From Aggregatibacter segnis (GTDB taxonomy: Bacteria; Pseudomonadota; Gammaproteobacteria; Enterobacterales; Pasteurellaceae): 64,000 bases of DNA. The notes under the pieces are model-generated. The model was not told the origin of the DNA, made no database searches, and worked only from the letters and a program-made list of their open reading frames with translations. Positions 20,339 to 29,989 of the stretch are shown here, piece after piece (positions within the stretch are counted from its first letter, which is position 1; every line of letters starts with the position of its first letter). Location: positions 1-64,000 of the forward strand of contig NZ_NRCW01000007.1 in the NCBI RefSeq assembly GCF_003130075.1. The letters are read 5' to 3'. The translations under genes were made by a program, and so were the position numbers.

Positions 20339-20875
20339 TTATTTCGTTAATAACGCCACTTCGTAACATTGGTCAAACTTCATGGTTCGTACCTGAATAT
20401 TTTCACTGCGACTGGTCGGCACATTTTTTCCCACATAATCGGCTCGAATTGGCAATTCACGATGCCCTCTATCCACAAAAATCACCAATTCCACTTTTGC
20501 TGCACGCCCAAAATCCACTAACGCATCCAACGCAGCACGAATCGTACGACCGGTAAACAGCACATCGTCCACTAAAATCACTTCTTTATGCTGGATGTTA
20601 ATAAAATCGGAAGCACCGCTATAAATCGGCACCCGCTCTTCTTGGGCTGGCGCAAGATCATCGCGATAAAAGGTAATATCCAAATCAAAAGATGGGAGTT
20701 CAACTTGCGTTAATTCTTTAATTTTATGTTTAATTAACGCCGCAATTTCCGCGCCACGTCGTTTAATACCGACAATCACTAAATTATCTAACGTATGATG
20801 TTTTTCAATGATCTCATGCGAAATACGGGAAATCGTTCTAAAAAACTGATTTTCATCAATAATGATTTTTTCCAT
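20339..20875 (-). CDS. pyrR: PyrR: pyr regulatory protein / uracil phosphoribosyltransferase
   Basis: Type I phosphoribosyltransferase that in Gram-positive bacteria binds pyr mRNA and also makes UMP from uracil. The product is 178 residues with the PRPP loop VILVDDVLFTGRTIRAAL and PyrR-type FVDRGHRELPI. The start is taken as the ATG at 20875, giving the usual length. An upstream ATG would add 15 hydrophobic residues. No pyr gene is adjacent; pyrG at 44.8 kb is far away. RNA-binding attenuation in this organism is not shown by the sequence. Confidence 0.88.
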   Translation of the reverse strand: MEKIIIDENQFFRTISRISHEIIEKHHTLDNLVIVGIKRRGAEIAALIKHKIKELTQVELPSFDLDITFYRDDLAPAQEERVPIYSGASDFINIQHKEVILVDDVLFTGRTIRAALDALVDFGRAAKVELVIFVDRGHRELPIRADYVGKNVPTSRSENIQVRTMKFDQCYEVALLTK

Positions 20876-21127
20876 AAAGTTAAAGCCATCCATTAAAACA
20901 ATAAAAATGATATTTAACATAGCATAAATTCCATCGCTTTGCTCATATCAACTCCCCATTTTCTGACCTTAACATTAAGACAAATAAAAGAAAAAGTGCG
21001 GTCAGTTTTGGGATTATTTTAAAAAGTAAAAAAATATCGGAAAAATACTTGCTTTTATTTGCGTTCTCTTGCTATTAATTAAGCGCTTACACAACATATT
21101 TTCAATCTTATTTAGAAGGACAAACTT

Positions 21128-22240
21128 ATGAAAAACGTTGGTTTTATCGGTTGGCGCGGAATGGTCGGTTCCGTTTTAATGGATCGCATGCAGCAAGAAA
21201 ATGATTTTGCAAATATCAATCCGGTTTTCTTTACAACTTCCCAAGCAGGACAGCCTGCACCGACTTTCGGTGGCAAAAACGCAGGCACCTTAAAAAATGC
21301 ATTCGATATTGAAGAACTGAAAAAACTCGACATTATCGTCACCTGCCAAGGCGGCGATTACACCAACGAAGTTTATCCAAAATTAAAATCTACCGGTTGG
21401 AATGGCTACTGGGTCGATGCAGCATCTGCACTTCGCATGGAAAAAGAGGCGATTATCGTGTTAGATCCGGTAAACCAGCACGTCATCAGCGAAGGCTTGA
21501 AAAATGGTGTAAAAACCTATGTGGGCGGTAACTGTACCGTAAGTTTAATGTTAATGGCATTAGGCGGTTTATTCGAGAAAGATTTAGTGGAATGGATCTC
21601 CGTTGCGACTTACCAAGCCGCCAGTGGTGCCGGTGCGAAAAACATGCGTGAATTACTCGTGCAAATGGGCGAATTAAACGGTGAAGTGAAAGGCTTATTA
21701 GCCGATCCGAATTCCTCTATTTTAGATATTGAACGCGCTGTTACCGCGAAAATGCGCGACAACAATTTCCCTATTGATAATTTTGGTGCACCTCTTGCAG
21801 GCAGCTTGATCCCTTGGATCGACAAATTATTAGAAAGCGGTCAAACCAAAGAAGAATGGAAAGGCTATGCGGAAACCAATAAGATTTTAGGCTTAAGCGA
21901 CAATCCAATTCCGGTTGACGGTTTATGTGTGCGTATCGGCGCATTACGCTGCCATAGCCAAGCGTTCACCATCAAATTAAAACGCGACATTCCACTGGCA
22001 GAAATCGAGCAAATTTTGGCATCACACAACGAGTGGGTGAAGGTCATTCCGAACGATAAAGAAAGCACCTTGAGTGAACTCACGCCAACCAAAGTCACCG
22101 GCACATTAAGCGTTCCGGTAGGACGTTTACGCAAGCTCAACTTAGGGCCTGAATATTTGGCGGCATTCACTGTCGGCGACCAATTATTATGGGGCGCAGC
22201 AGAACCAATTCGCCGTATTTTAGTGCAATTAGTAAAATAA
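21128..22240 (+). CDS. asd: aspartate-semialdehyde dehydrogenase
   Basis: Reduces aspartyl phosphate to aspartate semialdehyde, the branch point to lysine/diaminopimelate, methionine and threonine. The product is 370 residues (E. coli 367). It shows the NADP-binding [10 protein letters not shown] at the N-terminus and the active-site Cys in [10 protein letters not shown] near residue 136, followed by [22 protein letters not shown] precedes the ATG. It appears monocistronic with its own terminator. Confidence 0.96.
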   Translation: MKNVGFIGWRGMVGSVLMDRMQQENDFANINPVFFTTSQAGQPAPTFGGKNAGTLKNAFDIEELKKLDIIVTCQGGDYTNEVYPKLKSTGWNGYWVDAASALRMEKEAIIVLDPVNQHVISEGLKNGVKTYVGGNCTVSLMLMALGGLFEKDLVEWISVATYQAASGAGAKNMRELLVQMGELNGEVKGLLADPNSSILDIERAVTAKMRDNNFPIDNFGAPLAGSLIPWIDKLLESGQTKEEWKGYAETNKILGLSDNPIPVDGLCVRIGALRCHSQAFTIKLKRDIPLAEIEQILASHNEWVKVIPNDKESTLSELTPTKVTGTLSVPVGRLRKLNLGPEYLAAFTVGDQLLWGAAEPIRRILVQLVK

Positions 22241-22258
22241 TCTCTATTTTCTAAAAAC

Positions 22259-22290
22259 AAAGGGCTGTTCAATACAGCCCTTCTTTTTTA
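22259..22290 (+). terminator. asd terminator
   Basis: AAGGGCTGT-TCAAT-ACAGCCCTT forms a tight stem followed by CTTTTTTA, starting about 20 bases after the asd stop. Confidence 0.85.
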
Positions 22291-22370
22291 TCCCGTAAAT
22301 GAAAATGCACATGGGATTTCACTTTTTCTAATGTAGCATCGCCAATGCCGGACAAACTTGCTAAAGACTA
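22269..22370 (-). pseudogene. remnant of a helix-hairpin-helix (ComEA-like) gene 3' end
   Basis: Read leftward this stretch encodes SLASLSGIGDATLEKVKSHV followed by an unrelated tail running into the asd terminator. It is nearly identical to the last residues (GIGDATLEKVKSHV) of the intact ComEA-like gene at 24732-25346, and the shared DNA core is about 45 bases long (from near 22308). There is no start codon and no upstream coding sequence, so it is a gene fragment. It lies on the far side of the autotransporter gene from its intact relative, so the two copies flank that gene as partial direct repeats. Confidence 0.85.
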
Positions 22371-22495
22371 ATATATTATAAAAAAATAACTTACAGTTAT
22401 AAAGCTAAAAAAATATAGTCATATTATTTATGTGGAAAATGACCAATGATAGTTGTAAAATTGACCACATATTGAGCAACTCACGGGAGAGAAAA

Positions 22496-24673
22496 ATGAA
22501 TAACAATTTGAAAAATAGACAAAATGCAATCAACCAAAACTGCTGTACTAATGACGCGTCACCAAAGCTTACAGGTAACTTAACTGGCAACATGGCAAAA
22601 GTTGCTATTTCGCTGTTTCTATCAGCCGGTTTTGCTAATGCGGCAGACACAGCTACAGGTGCGGGAAATGGTGTTGCTTACGGTACCGGAAGTAATGCAC
22701 CGAAGGCTGAAAATGTAGCAATAGGTAAAAAAGCAGGCATAAGTTATTCAAATGGAGCAAGCAATGCAACGGGTGATATCGCTGTCGGTAATGATGCGAA
22801 TATTGACAATTATGCAAGCCAAGGCGGAAGTGTTGCTATTGGTAAAAACGCAAAAATAGAAAATATGGCGGGTGGTCAAGAAGCTTCCTTTGGTTTTGGA
22901 CAAACAACATATAGTGGTACTACTTTCTCCTCTCCAAGAATTCCAGCAGATCCAACGAAAGTCGTCGGAAGTGTGGTGATTGGGAATAACACCTTTGCTC
23001 GCACAGGTAGTACCATGATCGGTTCTCACAATTACCGAGGGGCACTAGGCGATGTCACTGTGGACAGTAATGCATCTAGAGCATCTAATCTACATGTTTA
23101 TACAACGAATATCGGGGCGAATAGCTTCATCAACGGTGCTTTTGCAACCAGCACCGGGGTATATAACATCATGTCGAGTGATTATACTGGCGGACGCCTT
23201 TCAAACGGGCTTAAAAACTTTGGTGCAACTATTAACGGCTCATTAAACAGTATTGAGTCTTCTTCCGCCGAAAGGTATTCCGGTATTGCTAATGCAGTAA
23301 CAGGATTGGCTAATAGAGTCGCTAATTCAAATGGCGCGTTAGTGTATGGTGCAGGAAATGAAATCACAAACTCCATTCAATCTTTATCAGGCTTACCAAG
23401 CGAAGGAGGCAATTCTGCAAACGAACTCTCCCAAGCCTTAAGAAATGCAATAAAAAGTAGTAACAGCGGTGGCTCAACCATGGCATTTGGTGGTGGAAAC
23501 AAAGCAGATTACACATTTCGTTCTGCACTTTTAGGAACTAATAATACGCTAACGGGTGTTAAGGGCAATGTAAGTACAGAAAATATGCTTAACGGTCATA
23601 AAAATACGGCAAACAATGTAAGCAATGTGACCGTCATTGGCTCAGAAAATACGGTCACCGACTCGAAAAAGAACATTATCTTTGGTGACAAACATAAAAT
23701 CACCGGCGTTTCCCATAATGTCATCTTAGGTTCTTCTGATGATGAACTTGAAACTACAGTTGAAGATGTGGTCATGATTGGTCATAACGCGAAAGCTAAT
23801 ATTAAAAAATCTATTGCGTTAGGTGAAGGTACTAAAACATTGACAGCATCAGAATCAGCATCAACAAAAGGTATTGATGCCTATGCTAATGACACATTTA
23901 CATTCGGCGGTATCAGTAAAACATTGTCGTTTGCAGGTGGCTCAGCCAGCGGTGTAGTTTCCGTTGGGGATGTTGGCAAAGAGCGCCGTATTCAAAATGT
24001 AGCGGCCGGTTTGATTTCGGCAACAAGTACCGATGCAATTAACGGTAGTCAGTTGTACAGCGTATTAGAAACACTAGGCTTTAATGGTGTAAAACCTGTT
24101 ATTGCAGGTAAGAATATTGAAGTAAAAAAAGAAACTGACCCAACAACAACGATGGATGGATATAAAGTTGCACTTAAAGATAATGTAGATGTTAATTCAA
24201 TAACCACCAAAACAGTAAAAGCTACGGAAAAAGTTGAAGTAGGAAATACAACGATCAAATCTGATGGTTTAACCATCAATAATGGTCCTAAAGTAACATC
24301 TACCGGTGTAGACGCTGGCAACAAACGGATTTCCAATGTAAGCGCAGGAGTAAATCCAACTGATGCAGTGAATAAAAGCCAGCTAGACGCCGTAAACCAC
24401 AAAGTAGGAAATATAGAAAGCAAGCTTAACAATACACGTAAGGAAATGCGTGGAATTGGTGCAAATGTGGCTGCAGGTATCTCATTACCACAATCCAATA
24501 TACCAGGTAAGTCAATGGTGGCCGTAGCTGTAGGTGCTTATAAAAATGAATCTGCTCTTGCTGTCGGTTGGTCAAATACGTCTAATACTGGTAAAGTAAT
24601 CATCAAATTAACCGGTACAGCAAATACTGCCGGCGATATTTCCGGTGGTGCAGGTCTAGGCTACCAATATTAA
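22496..24673 (+). CDS. trimeric autotransporter adhesin (YadA-like)
   Basis: Surface adhesin of about 725 residues. It has a long N-terminal export signal (hydrophobic core VAISLFLSAGFANA, cleavage near residue 50). The head has repeated YadA/Hep-Hag motifs such as NVAIGKKA, DIAVGNDA, SVAIGKNA and SVVIGNNTFAR, and neck-type motifs (IQNVAAGLISATSTDAINGSQL; ISNVSAGVNPTDAVNKSQL). A coiled-coil stalk (VGNIESKLNNTRKEMRG) precedes the C-terminal four-strand beta anchor ending GLGYQY. The start is ATG 22496 with GGGAG upstream. It is much shorter than EmaA and longer than ApiA; the ligand is unknown. No uptake signal was seen inside the gene. Confidence 0.92.
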   Translation: MNNNLKNRQNAINQNCCTNDASPKLTGNLTGNMAKVAISLFLSAGFANAADTATGAGNGVAYGTGSNAPKAENVAIGKKAGISYSNGASNATGDIAVGNDANIDNYASQGGSVAIGKNAKIENMAGGQEASFGFGQTTYSGTTFSSPRIPADPTKVVGSVVIGNNTFARTGSTMIGSHNYRGALGDVTVDSNASRASNLHVYTTNIGANSFINGAFATSTGVYNIMSSDYTGGRLSNGLKNFGATINGSLNSIESSSAERYSGIANAVTGLANRVANSNGALVYGAGNEITNSIQSLSGLPSEGGNSANELSQALRNAIKSSNSGGSTMAFGGGNKADYTFRSALLGTNNTLTGVKGNVSTENMLNGHKNTANNVSNVTVIGSENTVTDSKKNIIFGDKHKITGVSHNVILGSSDDELETTVEDVVMIGHNAKANIKKSIALGEGTKTLTASESASTKGIDAYANDTFTFGGISKTLSFAGGSASGVVSVGDVGKERRIQNVAAGLISATSTDAINGSQLYSVLETLGFNGVKPVIAGKNIEVKKETDPTTTMDGYKVALKDNVDVNSITTKTVKATEKVEVGNTTIKSDGLTINNGPKVTSTGVDAGNKRISNVSAGVNPTDAVNKSQLDAVNHKVGNIESKLNNTRKEMRGIGANVAAGISLPQSNIPGKSMVAVAVGAYKNESALAVGWSNTSNTGKVIIKLTGTANTAGDISGGAGLGYQY

Positions 24674-24679
24674 CAAAGT

Positions 24680-24718
24680 AGGCATAGTAGGTTTTTACCC
24701 TGCTATGCCTTTATTTTC
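24680..24718 (+). terminator. terminator of the autotransporter gene
   Basis: AGGCATAGTAGG and CCCTGCTATGCCT pair around a T-rich loop, followed by TTATTTTCTT, 6 bases after the stop. Confidence 0.75.
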
Positions 24719-24731
24719 TTATTCTTAAAGA

Positions 24732-25346
24732 TTAATTAAAGCGCACATGGGATTTCACTTTTTCTAATGTTGCATCGCCAATGCCCGGTACGTTAGATAA
24801 ATCATCTAGATTTTTAAACTTACCGTTTTTCTCACGATACTCAATAATCGCTTTGGCTTTCGCCTCACCAATACCGGACAAACTTTCTAACGTCGCCGCA
24901 TCTGCTGTATTAACATCCACTTTTTTACCTTGTGTCATTTTGGCTTTATTTTCCACCGCACTTTTTTCTTTCGCGGTAGATTTATCTTCCACCTGTGCCG
25001 GTTTGTCATTGCGTAATTTGTCTTTTATCGCTTTCTTACCTTCTGCAACTTTTTCTTGAGTAACCTCTTTCGCCTCAGTCAACTTTTCTTTTGTTGCATC
25101 TTTAACTTCGCTAAATTTCTCTTTGGTTGCATCCTTGGCCTCGCCGAATTTTTCTTTCGTCGTCTCTTTTACTTTCACTGCACCATTCTTTATTTTAGTG
25201 CCAGCTGCTTTACTGTCTTCTTTCACAGTTTGCCATGCAGATTTTGCGCCTTCTTTCACTTCAGATAAAACATTTTCTTCCGCCAATGCAGTGGAGGAAA
25301 CAGCAATAGCAATCGCTAACGCCAACAAAGATTTTAATGATTTCAT
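24732..25346 (-). CDS. ComEA-like helix-hairpin-helix protein with Lys/Glu repeat insert
   Basis: The product is 204 residues. A signal peptide (LLALAIAIAVSSTALA) is followed by a highly charged segment of about 90 residues with repeats such as ATKEKFSEVKD, ATKEKLTEAKE and VTQEKVAEGKK, predicted amphipathic helix resembling LEA or apolipoprotein repeats. The C-terminal 60 residues form a ComEA-type double helix-hairpin-helix (VDVNTADAATLESLSGIGEAKA and VPGIGDATLEKVKSHV). ComEA binds incoming DNA in the periplasm during transformation. H. influenzae ComE1 lacks such a long insert as far as I know. No CRP-S site was recognised upstream. Confidence 0.85.
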   Translation of the reverse strand: MKSLKSLLALAIAIAVSSTALAEENVLSEVKEGAKSAWQTVKEDSKAAGTKIKNGAVKVKETTKEKFGEAKDATKEKFSEVKDATKEKLTEAKEVTQEKVAEGKKAIKDKLRNDKPAQVEDKSTAKEKSAVENKAKMTQGKKVDVNTADAATLESLSGIGEAKAKAIIEYREKNGKFKNLDDLSNVPGIGDATLEKVKSHVRFN

Positions 25347-25511
25347 GTTTTCTTCCTTTTTTTACTAAATAATAAAAATACGGTGAAAAAACACCGCACT
25401 TTTCTATGATAAACGCTTTTGTTAGAGACAAAGATGTACTAAAAGTTCAAACAAATAAAACCTATTAAATCTAAAAAATTAATAGACAAGACTAAATTTT
25501 TCATTTTTTCT

Positions 25512-25540
25512 CTTGAAATCCCTTAAAACGATCTTATTTA
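25512..25540 (+). promoter_or_regulatory. sigma-32 (heat shock) type promoter of clpB
   Basis: CTTGAAA at 25512-25518 matches the sigma-32 -35 box. CTTATTTA at 25533-25540, 14 bases further on, partly matches the heat-shock -10 box (CCCCATNTA). It lies 55 bases before the clpB start. Confidence 0.6.
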
Positions 25541-25595
25541 AATTTGGCGAACAAATGTTCAACAGAACATCCATGGAACGAAGAAGGAAATACTT

Positions 25596-28166
25596 ATGAA
25601 TATTGAAAAATTTACCACTAAATTCCAACAAGCCATTGCTGAAGCGCAATCTTTAGCGATTGGCAAGGATAATCAATTTATTGAACCGGTGCATTTATTG
25701 AGTGCCTTGTTAAATCAACAAGACGGTTCGGTGGCACCGATTCTAACCGCAAGCGGTGTGAATGTTGCCGCGTTGCGCAACGAACTCAACAACGAACTTG
25801 CCAAACTTCCGCAAGTGTCCGGCAATGGCGGTGATGTACAACTTTCCCGTCAGTTGCTTAACCTTTTGAATTTATGCGACAAATTGGCACAACAACGGCA
25901 GGATAAATTTATTTCCTCCGAACTCTTTTTACTTGCTGCCTTGGAAGAAAAAGGTGCCGTCAGCGAGATACTGAAAAAGTGCGGTGCGAAAAAAGAACAA
26001 ATTTTACAAGCCATCGATCATATTCGTGGAGGACAAAACGTGAATGATCAAAATGCGGAAGAAAGCCGCCAAGCCTTAGAAAAATATACTATCGACTTAA
26101 CCGCTCGTGCGGAAAGTGGCAAATTGGATCCTGTGATTGGGCGTGATGAAGAAATCCGCCGCACCATTCAAGTGTTACAACGCCGCACCAAAAATAACCC
26201 GGTGCTTATCGGTGAACCGGGTGTGGGTAAAACCGCCATTGTGGAAGGATTGGCGCAACGTATTGTAAACGGCGAAGTGCCGGAAGGCTTGAAAAACAAA
26301 CGCGTACTTTCACTTGATATGGGCGCGTTAATCGCCGGGGCAAAATATCGCGGTGAATTTGAAGAACGCCTGAAAGCCGTATTAAAAGAATTGGTGCAGG
26401 AAGAAGGTCGCGTTATTTTATTTATTGATGAAATTCACACCATGGTGGGTGCGGGTAAAACCGATGGCGCCATGGATGCCGGCAACTTGTTAAAACCAAG
26501 TTTGGCGCGTGGCGAATTGCATTGTGTGGGTGCGACCACGTTAGACGAATATCGCCAATACATTGAAAAAGACGCGGCTCTTGAACGTCGTTTCCAAAAA
26601 GTGTTTGTGGGAGAACCAAGCGTGGAAGATACCATTGCTATTTTGCGTGGCTTACAAGAACGTTATGAATTGCACCACCACGTTGAAATTACCGACCCTG
26701 CGATTGTCGCAGCGGCAACCCTGTCGAATCGTTATATCTCCGATCGTCAGTTGCCGGACAAAGCCATCGACTTAATCGACGAAGCAGCATCCAGCATTCG
26801 GATGGAAATCGATTCCAAACCGTTGCCATTGGATCGCTTGGAACGACGCATTATCCAACTGAAGTTAGAACAGCAGGCATTGAAGAAAGAAGATGATGAT
26901 GCCAGCCGCAAACGCTTGGAAATGTTAGAAAAAGAATTGGCGGAAAAAGAACGTGAATACGCTGAATTAGAAGAAGTGTGGAAATCCGAAAAAGCCGCCC
27001 TTTCCGGTACGCAGCATATCAAGGAAAAACTAGAAGACGCGCGCACCCAAATGGAACAAGCCCGTCGTGCCGGCGATTTAAATAAAATGTCCGAATTGCA
27101 ATACGGCGTGATTCCATCGCTAGAAAAACAATTGGCGCAGGCAGAAACTGGCGAAGGCAAGGAAATGACCCTGTTACGCTACCGCGTGACCGATGAGGAA
27201 ATTGCTGAAGTGCTTTCCCGTGCCACCGGCATTCCGGTCGCCAAAATGATGGAAGGTGAAAAAGAAAAACTCTTACGTATGGAAGAGGAATTGCACAAAC
27301 GGGTTATCGGGCAAAACGAAGCCGTGGATGCTGTGGCGAATGCCATTCGTCGTAGCCGTGCCGGTCTTTCCGATCCAAATCGCCCAATTGGTTCCTTCTT
27401 GTTCTTAGGGCCAACCGGTGTGGGTAAAACCGAATTGTGTAAGACTTTAGCTAAATTCCTATTCGACAGCGAAGATGCCATGGTGCGTATCGACATGTCC
27501 GAATTCATGGAAAAACACAGCGTGTCCCGTTTGGTCGGTGCACCTCCGGGCTATGTGGGTTATGAAGAAGGCGGTTATTTAACCGAAGCTGTGCGTCGTC
27601 GCCCGTATTCCGTGATTTTGCTCGACGAAGTGGAAAAAGCGCACCACGATGTGTTCAACATCTTGTTGCAAGTGTTGGATGACGGCCGTTTAACCGACGG
27701 ACAAGGCAGAACCGTGGATTTCCGCAATACGGTGGTGATCATGACGTCTAACTTGGGTTCCGATTTGATTCAAGGCAACCAAGAAGAAAGCTACGACGAC
27801 ATGAAAGCGTTAGTGATGTCTGTGGTGAGCCAACATTTCCGTCCGGAATTTATTAACCGAATTGACGAAACCGTGGTGTTCCATCCGTTGAATAAAGACA
27901 ACATTCGCGCCATTGCGGAAATTCAGTTAAAACGCTTAATCAACCGCATGGAAAGCCGTGGCTATGTGTTGCACTTTACGGATGCCACTCTCGATTTCAT
28001 CAGCGAAATCGGCTATGACCCGATTTACGGCGCGCGTCCATTAAAACGTGCGATTCAGCAAGAAATTGAGAACCCGTTAGCGCAACAAATCCTTTCCGGC
28101 AGTTTGTTACCGGAAAAACCGATTAGCGTGGATTATGTTGACGGCAAAATTGTGGCTAAACAATAA
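25596..28166 (+). CDS. clpB: ATP-dependent disaggregase ClpB
   Basis: Hexameric AAA+ chaperone that, with DnaK, extracts polypeptides from aggregates. The product is 856 residues (E. coli 857). An N-terminal Clp domain is followed by a first AAA module with [14 protein letters not shown] near residue 205 and [11 protein letters not shown]. The middle coiled-coil domain spans about 410-525, and the second AAA module has [14 protein letters not shown] near residue 605. It has no ClpP-docking IGF loop. SD GAAGGAA precedes the ATG. A sigma-32 type promoter is visible upstream. Confidence 0.97.
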   Translation: MNIEKFTTKFQQAIAEAQSLAIGKDNQFIEPVHLLSALLNQQDGSVAPILTASGVNVAALRNELNNELAKLPQVSGNGGDVQLSRQLLNLLNLCDKLAQQRQDKFISSELFLLAALEEKGAVSEILKKCGAKKEQILQAIDHIRGGQNVNDQNAEESRQALEKYTIDLTARAESGKLDPVIGRDEEIRRTIQVLQRRTKNNPVLIGEPGVGKTAIVEGLAQRIVNGEVPEGLKNKRVLSLDMGALIAGAKYRGEFEERLKAVLKELVQEEGRVILFIDEIHTMVGAGKTDGAMDAGNLLKPSLARGELHCVGATTLDEYRQYIEKDAALERRFQKVFVGEPSVEDTIAILRGLQERYELHHHVEITDPAIVAAATLSNRYISDRQLPDKAIDLIDEAASSIRMEIDSKPLPLDRLERRIIQLKLEQQALKKEDDDASRKRLEMLEKELAEKEREYAELEEVWKSEKAALSGTQHIKEKLEDARTQMEQARRAGDLNKMSELQYGVIPSLEKQLAQAETGEGKEMTLLRYRVTDEEIAEVLSRATGIPVAKMMEGEKEKLLRMEEELHKRVIGQNEAVDAVANAIRRSRAGLSDPNRPIGSFLFLGPTGVGKTELCKTLAKFLFDSEDAMVRIDMSEFMEKHSVSRLVGAPPGYVGYEEGGYLTEAVRRRPYSVILLDEVEKAHHDVFNILLQVLDDGRLTDGQGRTVDFRNTVVIMTSNLGSDLIQGNQEESYDDMKALVMSVVSQHFRPEFINRIDETVVFHPLNKDNIRAIAEIQLKRLINRMESRGYVLHFTDATLDFISEIGYDPIYGARPLKRAIQQEIENPLAQQILSGSLLPEKPISVDYVDGKIVAKQ

Positions 28167-28177
28167 AACATAAAAAC

Positions 28178-28211
28178 AAAAGCCATTTAGTGAATGCTAA
28201 ATGGCTTTTTT
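28178..28211 (+). terminator. clpB terminator
   Basis: AAAGCCATTTAG and CTAAATGGCTTTTTTG form a perfect stem with a 6-base loop and a T run, shortly after the clpB stop. Confidence 0.9.
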
Positions 28212-28226
28212 GTTATCTCGATGACA

Positions 28227-28262
28227 GAAAGTGCGGTCAAAATCTACCGCACTTTTTCTTTT
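28227..28262 (-). terminator. paired-uptake-signal terminator of the Protein E-like gene
   Basis: GAAAGTGCGGT and ACCGCACTTTTTC are inverted around a 9-base loop, just beyond the stop of the leftward lipoprotein gene. Confidence 0.65.
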
Positions 28263-28263
28263 C

Positions 28264-28764
28264 TTATTTCCGACGGTACATGTTCGCACACATCACTTGC
28301 CCTAACGTATAAAGGGAAGATTGTGGCTGTAACGCGATAGTATGTTGAGATTGACGTTTCGGCGCGGTGCGAATACCGTCACCCCAAAAATCAGCGTAGA
28401 AATCGCTGCGTACGTGAGTGAAATAGTGGCTCTCACAATTTAAAATTTTATATTGGCGCATGGATTTGGCATAAAGAGTCGGATGATCTTTGAATACATA
28501 TAACCCTTTGTCCAAGTTAATCACCACATCAAAATGAATCAGGCGTTTGTCCTTGTTATCCACCCAAACGGAATTGGTGTCCACATAATAAAAAATACCC
28601 GGTACAAGCTGTAAAAAACCGTTTTTCGTTTCTTTCGGCGGAACAAGCGGCACATCGCCCTGCGCTTTCGCGTTGACTTGAGAATTTAACGCCGGCTTGG
28701 TGGAAGGCGAGGAAGAGCAAGCAGCCAATAAAAGTGCGGTTAAAAATACAAACGTTTTTTTCAT
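28264..28764 (-). CDS. Protein E-like surface adhesin lipoprotein
   Basis: The product is 166 residues with a lipoprotein signal peptide and lipobox L-A-A-C at about residues 13-16. The mature part aligns with H. influenzae Protein E: PPKETKNGFLQLVPGI, WVDN, VNLDKGLYVF, SMRQYKILNC, and a late GQVMCANMY; the Cys of KILNC and of VMCAN would form its disulfide. Protein E is an outer-membrane adhesin that binds vitronectin, laminin and plasminogen; those ligands are inferred here from homology only. The start is ATG 28764 with AAGGAG at good spacing. Confidence 0.82.
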   Translation of the reverse strand: MKKTFVFLTALLLAACSSSPSTKPALNSQVNAKAQGDVPLVPPKETKNGFLQLVPGIFYYVDTNSVWVDNKDKRLIHFDVVINLDKGLYVFKDHPTLYAKSMRQYKILNCESHYFTHVRSDFYADFWGDGIRTAPKRQSQHTIALQPQSSLYTLGQVMCANMYRRK

Positions 28765-28878
28765 ATCAGACTCCTTATTCACGCCAAAGGGCACTATTCC
28801 TATGCCTTTCATTTTGGCACAATTCCTGTTCAATAGCTAATTGAAAGCCGACTTTCGGAGAAAAATCCTTTACACATA

Positions 28879-28894
28879 TCGCAAACGTTTGCGT
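28879..28894. promoter_or_regulatory. PurR operator upstream of purM
   Basis: TCGCAAACGTTTGCGT is an almost perfect palindrome matching the PurR box (ACGCAAACGTTTGCGT). It lies about 55 bases before the purM start and just upstream of a TACAAT -10-like sequence (28902-28907). PurR with hypoxanthine or guanine would repress purMN. Confidence 0.9.
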
Positions 28895-28948
28895 AAGCGT
28901 GTACAATGGCGCCCTAATTAATTTAGTCATCATTAACGGGAAGCCATC

Positions 28949-29989
28949 GTGAGTACACAATCCTTAAGTTATAAAGATGCCGGCGTGGATATCCATGCAG
29001 GTAACGAATTAGTTGAACGCATTAAACCTGAAGTAAAACGCACCACTCGTCCTGAGGTGATGGGCGGTTTAGGCGGTTTCGGTGCACTTTGTGCTATTCC
29101 GTCTAAATATAAAGAGCCGATTTTAGTGTCAGGTACTGACGGTGTCGGCACAAAATTGCGTTTGGCCATTGATTTAAATCGTCACGACAGTATCGGTATC
29201 GATTTGGTGGCAATGTGTGTAAACGATTTGGTGGTACAAGGTGCCGAACCATTGTTCTTCCTGGATTATTATGCCACAGGAAAATTGGATGTAGATGTTG
29301 CCGCCAACGTCATTAAAGGTATTGCAAACGGTTGTGAACAATCCGGCTGTGCTTTAGTGGGCGGCGAAACGGCTGAGATGCCGGGTATGTACCACGAAGG
29401 CGATTACGACCTTGCCGGTTTCTGCGTTGGCGTGGTGGAAAAATCGGAAATCATTGATGGCAGTCAAGTCAAAGTTGGCGATGCGTTAATCGCCCTCGCT
29501 TCTAGTGGCCCACACTCTAACGGCTATTCTTTAATTCGCAAAGTGATTGATGTTGCCGGCGTGAACCCCGCCGAAGCACAGTTGGAAGGTCGTCCATTAG
29601 CCGATCATGTGCTGGCACCAACAAAAATCTATGTGAAATCCATTCTGCAATTAATCAAACACGTAAATGTTCACGCTATCGCTCACTTAACCGGTGGCGG
29701 TTTCTGGGAAAATATACCACGCGTATTACCAAACAGCGTCAAAGCGGTGATCAATGAAAACAGCTGGCAATGGCCTGCGGTGTTTGATTGGTTGCAACAA
29801 CAAGGCAATATCACCGACTACGAAATGTATCGCACCTTTAACTGTGGGGTGGGTATGGTGATTGCATTGCCACAAGAAGACGTGGAAACCGCACTAGGTC
29901 TGCTACAACAGGCAGGTGAAAAAGCCTGGGTCATCGGGAATATTCAACATCTCGCTGATGAAAACGAACCGCAAGTTGTTATTCGTTAA
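28949..29989 (+). CDS. purM: phosphoribosylaminoimidazole synthetase (AIR synthetase)
   Basis: Fifth step of purine synthesis: ATP-dependent closure of FGAM to AIR. The product is 346 residues (E. coli 345). It starts at GTG (28949), reading [18 protein letters not shown]. It shows the conserved GGLGGFGAL, the ATP-site [30 protein letters not shown] and [11 protein letters not shown]. The stop overlaps the purN start (TAATG). A PurR box lies upstream. Confidence 0.96.
   Translation: MSTQSLSYKDAGVDIHAGNELVERIKPEVKRTTRPEVMGGLGGFGALCAIPSKYKEPILVSGTDGVGTKLRLAIDLNRHDSIGIDLVAMCVNDLVVQGAEPLFFLDYYATGKLDVDVAANVIKGIANGCEQSGCALVGGETAEMPGMYHEGDYDLAGFCVGVVEKSEIIDGSQVKVGDALIALASSGPHSNGYSLIRKVIDVAGVNPAEAQLEGRPLADHVLAPTKIYVKSILQLIKHVNVHAIAHLTGGGFWENIPRVLPNSVKAVINENSWQWPAVFDWLQQQGNITDYEMYRTFNCGVGMVIALPQEDVETALGLLQQAGEKAWVIGNIQHLADENEPQVVIR

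Noticed and set aside
22430-22495. Longer start for the autotransporter
   Set aside because: The extra 22 residues precede a proper ribosome site (GGGAG) and ATG, and add charged residues ahead of the export signal.
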